A stretch of 7,052 nt of DNA from Candidatus Margulisiibacteriota bacterium (GTDB lineage Bacteria; Margulisbacteria; Termititenacia; Termititenacales; Termititenacaceae). The notes beneath the pieces are model-generated. The model saw nothing but the letters and a program-made list of their open reading frames with translations. It was not told where the DNA came from and ran no database searches. Shown piece after piece: positions 1-5,058 of the stretch; the first letter of the stretch is position 1, and the number at the start of each line of letters is the position of its first letter. The stretch lies in NCBI GenBank assembly GCA_031267055.1, contig JAIRZV010000173.1:1-7052 (forward strand), read 5' to 3'. The position numbers and the translations under genes are program-made.

Positions 1-34
1 CCGGGCCCAACCGGTACAACCGCCCACACAGGCA

Positions 35-47
35 GGGGGGGGGGGGG
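35..47. repeat. 13-base poly-G run at the window edge
   Basis: An uninterrupted run of 13 G lies 8 bases beyond the stop codon of the methyltransferase gene, in a GC-rich stretch (1-47) quite unlike the AT-rich gene beside it. No gene is recognisable in positions 1-55 on either strand. It could be a true slippery homopolymer, but its place at the very edge and its abrupt composition change make a sequencing or assembly artefact at a contig end at least as likely. Confidence 0.8.
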
Positions 48-55
48 AAAAGGTT

Positions 56-781
56 TCATATATTCACCTTTTTATAAATAACCGTCCGCATCGTTTTAGC
101 AACCACAATATAATTGTGCTGCCTCAATAAGACATATATTGGAGTTACTTTATAATCCATGAAATCTTTATTTGTGAAATCGTTCTCTTCTATTAAGAAA
201 AAATCAGGCGCATATTTCTGAAAATCAAGTGATTGCAATATTTGTAATTCCATACCTTCAACATCAATAGTAATAAAGTCTATGTGTTTCTTATCGAAAT
301 TCCTCTCCAATATATCATTGATACTTAAACATTTTACCTTTATTATTTCTTTTAATTTCCAGCCAATCTCAATTAATTCTTCCGCTCTATTTTTATCAAA
401 ACAATTCAATGCTGACTCCTCAAAGACATAATAATCCAATTCCTCCGGACGATCAGACACACCTGCTGTAATATTAATATCTCTTTGCCGAAATTTATTA
501 AATTCAATCATCGAATTCGGATTTGCATCTATATTTACCCCCCCCCAGCCTTCTTCATAAAACATTTGTGTATTTGAGAAACGCATAGGATGATAAGCGC
601 CTATATCAACATAAAATCCTTTATAGTTTGGCCTTGTTTCCATAATCAAGGTATGCAAAATCACATCTTCCCCATCTTGGGAATAAGATTTACGATACAA
701 TTGTGCTTTTACATCAGGTAATAATCTACAGAAAATCAAACCTCGTTTTATAAGTGCATATATATATTTTTTAATATTCAT
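56..781 (-). CDS. FkbM-family SAM-dependent methyltransferase
   Basis: A 241-residue cytoplasmic methyltransferase, expected to transfer a methyl group from S-adenosylmethionine to a hydroxyl, here probably on a sugar of the exported glycan. Family signatures run in order: SQDGEDVIL (34-42), the SAM-binding block YVDIGAYHP (57-65) followed by SNT (69-71), GWGGVNIDANP (78-88), and IDFITIDVEGMELQIL (167-182). The reading frame is open up to 886, which would overlap the end of wzt. I start at 781 because an AAGAGG ribosome-binding site lies 7 bases upstream and the gene then begins 13 bases after the wzt stop; the extra 35 residues do not resemble the family. It is the last gene of the leftward operon visible here. 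Base composition is very AT-rich (23% GC in one counted 60-base line), matching the C-terminal half of wzt but not the rest of the window. A nine-G tract encodes residues 79-82. The acceptor cannot be read from the sequence. Confidence 0.88.
   Translation of the reverse strand: MNIKKYIYALIKRGLIFCRLLPDVKAQLYRKSYSQDGEDVILHTLIMETRPNYKGFYVDIGAYHPMRFSNTQMFYEEGWGGVNIDANPNSMIEFNKFRQRDINITAGVSDRPEELDYYVFEESALNCFDKNRAEELIEIGWKLKEIIKVKCLSINDILERNFDKKHIDFITIDVEGMELQILQSLDFQKYAPDFFLIEENDFTNKDFMDYKVTPIYVLLRQHNYIVVAKTMRTVIYKKVNI
538..546 (-). repeat. nine-G tract inside the methyltransferase gene
   Basis: Nine C on the + strand read as nine G in the coding strand and encode the end of Trp79 through the first base of Val82. 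Losing one G gives TGG GGG GGG TAA, an immediate stop. Gaining one G gives a shifted frame that ends at TGA about eleven codons later. The tract therefore has the geometry of a contingency (phase-variation) repeat, although Trp-Gly-Gly is also compatible with the family motif. Confidence 0.9.
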
Positions 782-788
782 CAAAAAA

Positions 789-794
789 CCTCTT
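789..794 (-). promoter_or_regulatory. ribosome-binding site fixing the methyltransferase start
   Basis: AAGAGG on the minus strand lies 7 bases upstream of the ATG at 781 and just before the end of wzt. It decides in favour of the 241-residue start over the longer frame reaching 886. Confidence 0.7.
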
Positions 795-2102
795 TTACTC
801 TCTAACCCATTCCAACACAGGAGCAATAATACCTTCACGCTTATCATACCAATAAGGCGAATCACTGAGCCCGCCTTTAATTTCAAAATGAATTTCTATT
901 GGCTCATTGTCGGGGCCAAAAAGCCATTTTTGTTTTACTATAGTGGAAATAAACATCACCTTATACCTCCCTTCATTCAACAATCTAGCTGGTATCTTTG
1001 TTTTATAAATATTAATGCCTCTCTTTTGTTCTGGCCAAAATTTTTCTTCCCCATCAAAAGCATGGCTCTGATATATCAAGTCTCCATTATCATTATACAA
1101 GTAGTAACCAATAGTTAATTTGGAGCTTGGTATTAATATTTCTATTTTAAATCTCATAAAGAATTCTTTATCATTAGATATCGTTTTTGTAATATTCTTG
1201 CCAGAAGCATCAACAATATCTATTTCCAATGGACAAATGTATTCATTCTTTATATTTCCCGGGTTTCTCCAGTTACTACCAATAGCAGAACTAGAAACAT
1301 AAACATTCTCATAGTGATTAATTATTTCTTTAATTGTATTCGATAAAAAAGCTAAGCTCCCATTCTTTAACAGCAAGCCACAATTACACAAACTCTTCAC
1401 CGCCCCCATATTATGACTCACAAACAGCACTGTCCGGCCGCCTTTGGCCACGTCACCCATTTTGCCCAGCGCTTTTTTCTGAAACTCCACGTCGCCCACA
1501 GCCAGCACTTCGTCCATTAGCAGTATCTCCGCGTCGAGATGCGCCGCCACGGCAAAAGCCAGACGCACATACATGCCGCTGGAGTAGCGTTTGACCGGCG
1601 TGTCGATAAATTTTTCCAGTCCGGCAAAAGCGATAATCTCGTCCATTTTCTGGGCGATCTCCCAGCGGCGCATACCAAGTATCGCGCCGTTCATAAAAAC
1701 ATTTTCGCGTCCGGTCAGCTCGGGATGAAATCCGGTGCCGACCTCGAGCAAAGAAGCGATGCGGCCTTTGATCTTGACCAAGCCGGCGGTCGGCGCGGTG
1801 ATGCGCGAGAGCACTTTGAGCAACGTGGATTTGCCGGCGCCGTTCTTGCCGATTACGCCTAAAATATCGCCCTGTTTGACCGCAAAAGACACATTATCCA
1901 AAGCCAGAAAATGCTGTCTTAATTCCGCGTCGTCCTCTTGCTGAGCATTGTGCTGCCGAGAAGTCACCAGACTATTCGGGTCTTCCTTGCCGCGCGCCCG
2001 CGCCCACCACGACTGCAAATCGCGGAATAATGTGCCGTGTGAAATAACACCGAGGCGGTATTCCTTGTAGAGGTTTTCGACTTTTAAAACTACATCCGAC
2101 AT
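795..2102 (-). CDS. wzt: ABC transporter ATP-binding protein with carbohydrate-binding C-terminal domain (Wzt)
   Basis: A 435-residue ATPase subunit of an O-antigen/polysaccharide exporter; with Wzm it moves undecaprenyl-linked glycan across the inner membrane. Visible parts: Walker A GKNGAGKST (85-93), the LLEVGTGFHPELTGREN block typical of this subfamily (118-134), ABC signature YSSGM (173-177), Walker B ILLMDE with catalytic Glu198, D-loop AVGD (201-204), and switch His230. After residue 240 comes a beta-rich domain of about 165 residues (roughly 270-435) in the position of the Wzt C-terminal domain, which in known systems binds the modified end of the finished chain. An AGGGAG ribosome-binding site precedes the ATG. 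Oddity: GC falls abruptly from about 55-62% to 20-33% near codon 235-240, exactly where the ATPase domain ends, so the gene looks like a recombinant with an acquired specificity domain. The matching permease lies two intact genes and a TA module upstream, an unusual separation. Confidence 0.93.
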   Translation of the reverse strand: MSDVVLKVENLYKEYRLGVISHGTLFRDLQSWWARARGKEDPNSLVTSRQHNAQQEDDAELRQHFLALDNVSFAVKQGDILGVIGKNGAGKSTLLKVLSRITAPTAGLVKIKGRIASLLEVGTGFHPELTGRENVFMNGAILGMRRWEIAQKMDEIIAFAGLEKFIDTPVKRYSSGMYVRLAFAVAAHLDAEILLMDEVLAVGDVEFQKKALGKMGDVAKGGRTVLFVSHNMGAVKSLCNCGLLLKNGSLAFLSNTIKEIINHYENVYVSSSAIGSNWRNPGNIKNEYICPLEIDIVDASGKNITKTISNDKEFFMRFKIEILIPSSKLTIGYYLYNDNGDLIYQSHAFDGEEKFWPEQKRGINIYKTKIPARLLNEGRYKVMFISTIVKQKWLFGPDNEPIEIHFEIKGGLSDSPYWYDKREGIIAPVLEWVRE

Positions 2103-2135
2103 TGTCTCTCCCTAAAAATACTGAGCGCTTAAATT

Positions 2136-2161
2136 TAATTATCTTAACATACAGAATTATT
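2136..2161 (-). repeat. possible echo of the wecB 3' end upstream of wzt
   Basis: Reading leftward, the bases before wzt resemble the end of wecB and its flank: 14 of 20 bases match across the wecB codons for IIQCLKK, and then ATTTAA-GCGCTCA corresponds to ATTTAG-ACGCTCA at the wecB stop. The match is short and imperfect. It matters only because it continues the clearer duplication of the wzt start described at 2731-2870, suggesting that the whole wecB/wzt junction was duplicated. Confidence 0.4.
2141..2149 (-). promoter_or_regulatory. possible extended -10 element for wzt
   Basis: The minus strand carries TGTTAAGAT, an extended -10-like nonamer, about 40 bases before the wzt start. The identical nonamer occurs upstream of gmd at 5006-5014. 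No good -35 is visible here. It would allow wzt and the methyltransferase to be transcribed apart from the toxin-antitoxin transcript. Confidence 0.3.
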
Positions 2162-2169
2162 CTTGATCT

Positions 2170-2439
2170 TTAATTTCCATAATGCGTCCACATTCTGGCT
2201 ATTTTTATGATCCGTTGGCCGGACAGCACTTCGTACACCAAGCGATGCTGTTTATTGATCCGCCGTGAATAAAATCCCTGCAAATCTCCCTGCAGTTTTT
2301 CATAACTCGGAGGGGTTTCAAAGGGATTTTCAACCATAAGCATTAATAAGTTTTTTACTTTTTTCAACAAAGCCGGCGCAGCTTTAATTTTGGCCAGATC
2401 TTTTTCGGCCTGTTTTACCAGCACAATTTTATAGGTCAT
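2170..2439 (-). CDS. yoeB: YoeB/Txe-family toxin (ribosome-dependent mRNA endonuclease)
   Basis: An 89-residue protein of RelE/YoeB size. The C-terminal half carries the family pattern LQGFYSRRINKQHRLVYE (53-70) and ends in THYGN. By alignment with E. coli YoeB from memory, the catalytic residues are all present: Glu47 (E46), Arg66 (R65), His86 (H83) and Tyr87 (Y84), so the toxin looks active. Family members cut mRNA in the ribosomal A site and are neutralised by YefM. The gene overlaps the antitoxin gene by 11 bases, the usual coupled order with antitoxin first. A modest AGAG lies about 10 bases before the ATG. It sits inside a polysaccharide operon, between a wzt relic and the intact wzt. 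RelE-type toxins are the alternative, but the SRR..HRLVY and terminal HY pattern favours YoeB. Confidence 0.9.
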   Translation of the reverse strand: MTYKIVLVKQAEKDLAKIKAAPALLKKVKNLLMLMVENPFETPPSYEKLQGDLQGFYSRRINKQHRLVYEVLSGQRIIKIARMWTHYGN

Positions 2440-2677
2440 CTATTTTAAGCTCTTTTGTCTTTTTGAGCGGAGTTTTTCTGGCCTTGAGCAAACTCTGGCG
2501 CAGGCCCGGCAGACTGCAAAGGTATGCTGTCTCTTTTAATCCGCGATACTCTTCCGCACTGAGCAAAATCGCGTTGCCTTTAGGTGTAACAATATTAACT
2601 ATCTCGCTGAAATTTATGCAGCCATTCAACAGCTTAAAAAAAGACTGCCGCGCTGCCGTCGCGTTAATACTACTCAT
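2429..2677 (-). CDS. yefM: YefM/Phd-family antitoxin
   Basis: An 82-residue antitoxin that should bind and inhibit the toxin encoded just downstream and repress its own promoter. The N-terminal part matches the Phd/YefM DNA-binding fold: NATAARQSFFKLLN (5-18), then VTPKGNAILLSAEEYRGLKETAYL (30-53), the latter very close to the YefM core. The lysine-rich tail (about 54-82) is the expected toxin-binding segment. The start is well supported by GGAGG four bases upstream of the ATG. The stop overlaps the toxin start by 11 bases. A perfect -10/-35 pair and a YefM-type operator lie immediately upstream, so the pair is almost certainly autoregulated. Confidence 0.9.
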   Translation of the reverse strand: MSSINATAARQSFFKLLNGCINFSEIVNIVTPKGNAILLSAEEYRGLKETAYLCSLPGLRQSLLKARKTPLKKTKELKIDDL

Positions 2678-2694
2678 AAAACCTCCAAACTTAT

Positions 2695-2714
2695 ATGTAC
2701 ATTATAGCGTACAT
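2695..2714 (-). promoter_or_regulatory. YefM-type operator: paired TGTACA-like boxes
   Basis: An inverted repeat ATGTAC-N8-GTACAT overlaps the -10 box of the toxin-antitoxin promoter. On the + strand it contains TGTACA at 2696-2701 and CGTACA at 2708-2713, spaced 12 bases centre to centre. As I recall, the E. coli yefM-yoeB operator is built from TGTACA-core palindromes with the same 12-base spacing, which supports both the family assignment and autorepression. Confidence 0.75.
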
Positions 2715-2730
2715 TCAGCGGAATTGTCAA
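2701..2730 (-). promoter_or_regulatory. sigma70-type promoter of the toxin-antitoxin pair
   Basis: On the minus strand a perfect TTGACA (2725-2730) is followed, after 18 bases, by a perfect TATAAT (2701-2706). The predicted transcript would begin near 2694 and leave a leader of about 17 bases before the antitoxin ATG. The operator straddles the -10. The -35 lies at the inner edge of the wzt relic. Confidence 0.85.
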
Positions 2731-2870
2731 ATTTGCTTCTTTCCCGCGGGATCTATGCACAGCACGCCCACCACGGCACGGCGAGCACATTTTTAGCCAG
2801 CGGCAGAGTATGTTCTTAGAGATTTTTGACTTTTAAAACCACGACAGACCTTGTCTTTATCAAGTATTGA
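2731..2870 (-). pseudogene. decayed 5' fragment of a second wzt gene
   Basis: This non-coding stretch directly after wecB is a relic of the wzt start. Bases 2819-2855 match 2070-2106 at 30 of 37 positions without gaps, including GACTTTTAAAAC exactly. The start codon has become AGG (2849-2851), and the frame reads RSVVVLKVKNL followed by a stop at 2816-2818, against MSDVVLKVENLY in the intact gene. Further in, CGCCCACCACG (2765-2775) matches the region encoding SWWA, and 2737-2748 still encodes RGKE as at codons 37-40, with small deletions and insertions between. It ends where the antitoxin promoter starts. This suggests that wzt once followed wecB directly and was displaced or duplicated when the toxin-antitoxin module and present wzt arrived. 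Too damaged to be translated. Confidence 0.75.
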
Positions 2871-2874
2871 GCGT

Positions 2875-3996
2875 CTAAATTCGGGCTTTTTTAAGACACT
2901 GAATAATTTTAAGCGCCGCCCGGCCATCACCGTACGGATTTCCGGCGCCGGACATTTTTTTGTAAACCTTTTGATCAGTCAGCAGCTTTTCCGTCTGACG
3001 CACAATATTTTTCCAGTCTGTACCGACCAGTTTAGCGCCGCCGGCTTTCAGCCCTTCCAGCCGTTCTGTAACTTTACGCAGCACTAGCACCGGCTTGCCA
3101 AGACTCGGCGCTTCTTCCTGCAAGCCGCCGCTGTCCGTCAGGACCAAATAACATTTATCCAGCAGCCAGAGCAGATATGGATAGGCCAGCGGCTTTAGCA
3201 AATGAATATTCGGTATATTTTTCAAGATTTTAAACACTGGCTTTTGCACCTGAGGATTGAGATGCACGGGATAAACTATTTGCACGTCCTTGTTTCGTCT
3301 TGCCAAATCCTTCAGAGCCAGACAAATATTTTCAAACTGCCGGCCAAAATTTTCGCGGCGGTGTCCGGTGACTAAAATTATTTTTTTATTCTGATCCAGA
3401 AACGAAAAATATTTTTCGTAAATTCGGGGATTTTCTTTTATTTTCCGCAAACTCCAAAACAAAGCGTCAAGCACAGTGTTGCCGGACACCAAAACATTTT
3501 TAGTCACGCCCTCTTTTTTAAGATTGGCCGCCGCGGCTTTCGTCGGCGCAAAATGATAATCCGCCAAACGGCTGATTAAAACGCGATTAATTTCTTCAGG
3601 ATACGGCGCATGTTTATCGCCGCTGCGCAAACCGGCTTCAATATGCGCGACAGGAATTTGGTGATAATACCCACTCAACGCGCCAACCAGCGCGGTGGTC
3701 GTGTCGCCCTGTACCACCAGACAATCCGGTCGGGATTTATTGAGCACTTTATCCAGCTTGACAAGGAGCCGCGCCGTCAGTCCGGACAAAGTTTGATTAC
3801 GGCGCATAATTTTTAGGTTAAATTGTGGCTTGATCTGAAAAAATTTCAGCGCCTGCGCCAGCATTTCCTTGTGCTGGCCGGTCGCGCAGACAAGCGGCTG
3901 AAAATTATCCGTCTGCATCAAAGCCTTGATCAGTGGCGCCAATTTTATCGTTTCCGGACGCGTGCCGAGCACAAACAAAATTTTTTTTGGCCGCAT
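2875..3996 (-). CDS. wecB: UDP-N-acetylglucosamine 2-epimerase (non-hydrolysing)
   Basis: A 373-residue cytoplasmic enzyme interconverting UDP-GlcNAc and UDP-ManNAc, a precursor for ManNAc-type sugars in surface glycans. Length is normal for the family. Motifs in order: GTRPETIKLAP (11-21), QGDTTTALVGAL (96-107) with Asp98, HIEAGLRSGD (118-127) with Glu120, PYPEEINR (131-138) with Glu134, VTGHRRENFG (209-218) with His212, LTDSGGLQEEAPSLGKPV (286-303), and NPYGDG (353-358). These correspond to the catalytic and UDP-binding positions of E. coli WecB. One deviation: the conserved TERPE reads TERLE (Leu313). Its ATG follows the wzm stop after only two bases (TAACGATG) with no strong ribosome-binding site, implying translational coupling. 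The stop codon lies at the border of the wzt relic. Confidence 0.95.
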   Translation of the reverse strand: MRPKKILFVLGTRPETIKLAPLIKALMQTDNFQPLVCATGQHKEMLAQALKFFQIKPQFNLKIMRRNQTLSGLTARLLVKLDKVLNKSRPDCLVVQGDTTTALVGALSGYYHQIPVAHIEAGLRSGDKHAPYPEEINRVLISRLADYHFAPTKAAAANLKKEGVTKNVLVSGNTVLDALFWSLRKIKENPRIYEKYFSFLDQNKKIILVTGHRRENFGRQFENICLALKDLARRNKDVQIVYPVHLNPQVQKPVFKILKNIPNIHLLKPLAYPYLLWLLDKCYLVLTDSGGLQEEAPSLGKPVLVLRKVTERLEGLKAGGAKLVGTDWKNIVRQTEKLLTDQKVYKKMSGAGNPYGDGRAALKIIQCLKKARI

Positions 3997-3998
3997 CG

Positions 3999-4889
3999 TT
4001 AGACAGTGTCCATGAAACTTTTTTCAACCCTGCTGAAAAAGATCACGCCCAAAAATAAAATCAACAGCGTGAAACCCACACTCCACAGCGCCGTCCAGAG
4101 ATCAATACTGCCTGCGCCCAAAAAAGCCAAACGGAAAAATTCAATAATCGGCGCCATCGGATTAAGCATGGCCAGCGGCCGCCATTTTTCCGGCAGCATG
4201 GAAAGCGGATAAACCACCGGCGTGGCGTACATCATCAGCTGCACAAAAAAAGCCATGGCCAGCGCCAAATCGCGGTATTTGGTCGTCAACGAAGAAGCGA
4301 TAATGCCCAGACCCAGCGCCAGAGCCGCCATCTGCGCCAACAGCAAAGGCAGCGCGAGTATCCAAAAACTAGGCTGCACCGCCGCGCCCTGCAGTAAATA
4401 AATCAGGTAAATCACCATAAACAACGCGAACTGAATGGCAAATTTGATCAGACCGCTCAAGACTGTGGAGACCGGCACGACCAGCCGCGGAAAATACACT
4501 TTGCCGAAAATCGCCGCATTGGCCGTGAAAGTATTAGAAGTGGTCAGCAGACAATCGGAAAAATAACTCCAGCAAACCACTCCGGACAGATAAAAAAGAA
4601 TAGTCGGAATGCCGTCGGTCGGCAAACCGGCGATCGCGCCGAAAATCAGCGTGAACATGCCGGAAGTAAACAACGGCTGGATTAGCCACCAGAGCGGACC
4701 GAGAATCGTCTGCTTGTAATACACGACAAAATCGCGGTAAACAAAAATCTTGATCAGATCGCGGTAACGCCAGACCTCACGCAAATTAATGTCAAACCAG
4801 CCCGTGCGCGGTTTGATAATAGTATCCCACTCGGGATCCAAACCGATTCTGGCGATTTTACGTTTTATTTTATGCAATAATTCCGGCAT
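3999..4889 (-). CDS. wzm: O-antigen/polysaccharide ABC exporter permease (Wzm)
   Basis: A 296-residue ABC-2-type inner-membrane permease that forms the channel for lipid-linked polysaccharide and pairs with Wzt. Following a basic cytoplasmic N-terminus with an amphipathic stretch (about 38-60), six hydrophobic segments are visible at roughly 63-88, 95-113, 138-165, 172-198, 208-228 and 268-287. Family hallmarks include YKQTILGPLWWLIQP (58-72), LTTKYRDL (201-208), and YPLSMLPEKWRPLAMLNPMAPIIEFFR (227-253). The start has AGG seven bases upstream (TAGGT). It is the first gene of the leftward operon, behind a good promoter and a long leader hairpin. TagG- or KpsM-type permeases are the nearest alternatives; the C-terminally extended Wzt nearby favours an O-antigen type system. 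Confidence 0.94.
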   Translation of the reverse strand: MPELLHKIKRKIARIGLDPEWDTIIKPRTGWFDINLREVWRYRDLIKIFVYRDFVVYYKQTILGPLWWLIQPLFTSGMFTLIFGAIAGLPTDGIPTILFYLSGVVCWSYFSDCLLTTSNTFTANAAIFGKVYFPRLVVPVSTVLSGLIKFAIQFALFMVIYLIYLLQGAAVQPSFWILALPLLLAQMAALALGLGIIASSLTTKYRDLALAMAFFVQLMMYATPVVYPLSMLPEKWRPLAMLNPMAPIIEFFRLAFLGAGSIDLWTALWSVGFTLLILFLGVIFFSRVEKSFMDTV

Positions 4890-4908
4890 TTTTTTACCTA
4901 AATTTATT

Positions 4909-4952
4909 TCGAAATTACCCTTTCATAATAAGGCGTGAAAGGATAATTTCGA
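4909..4952 (-). promoter_or_regulatory. long hairpin in the wzm leader
   Basis: Two 17-base arms (4909-4925 and 4936-4952) are inverted repeats with one mismatch, separated by 10 bases. In the leftward transcript the mismatch becomes a G-U pair, so the wzm leader could fold into an unbroken 17-pair stem ending about 20 bases before the start codon. In the rightward direction the stem is followed by six T (4957-4962), resembling a terminator on that strand, but no rightward gene lies before it. It may be a leader regulator, an operator, or a block to transcription entering gmd. Confidence 0.65.
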
Positions 4953-4984
4953 TTAGTTTTTTCGCAACTGAACAATTTTGAGCA

Positions 4985-5014
4985 TTAAAAAATCATAGCA
5001 ATATGTGTTAAGAT
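4985..5014 (+). promoter_or_regulatory. gmd: possible promoter of gmd-fcl
   Basis: An extended -10 TGTTAAGAT (5006-5014) follows a weak -35, TTAAAA (4985-4990), at 18 bases. The transcript would start near 5021, some 38 bases before gmd. The -35 is poor, so the call is tentative. It overlaps the leftward promoter, so the two would compete. Confidence 0.4.
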
Positions 5015-5021
5015 ACGTCAA
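4992..5021 (-). promoter_or_regulatory. wzm: sigma70-type promoter of the leftward operon
   Basis: On the minus strand TTGACG (5016-5021) is followed after 18 bases by TATGAT (4992-4997), itself preceded by TGC, making an extended -10. Each box matches consensus at five of six positions. Transcription would begin near 4985, leaving a leader of about 95 bases that contains the hairpin at 4909-4952. Confidence 0.65.
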
Positions 5022-5058
5022 CGTTGCCGTTACACTCAATAGCCTAAAAGGAGTTTAA

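Noticed and set aside
782..886. Longer start for the methyltransferase, adding 35 N-terminal residues
   Set aside because: It would run through the end of wzt, has no family resemblance, and the internal ATG at 781 has a good AAGAGG site.
1539..1862. Open frame of 107 codons on the + strand within wzt
   Set aside because: It is antisense to the Walker A to signature region of an intact ATPase and has no family features.
2041..2060. GGCGGTA resembling part of an ops/JUMPstart element
   Set aside because: It is on the wrong strand for this operon, lies inside the wzt coding sequence, and the rest of the ops consensus is missing.
2463..2819. 118-codon + strand frame across the antitoxin, its promoter and the wzt relic
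   Set aside because: It is antisense to a well-supported antitoxin and crosses a promoter and operator; no family features are seen.
2079..2839. GACTTTTAAAAC at 2079-2090 and 2828-2839 as terminal repeats of a mobile element around the toxin-antitoxin module
   Set aside because: The repeats are direct, not inverted, there is no transposase, and they are explained as part of the duplicated wzt start.
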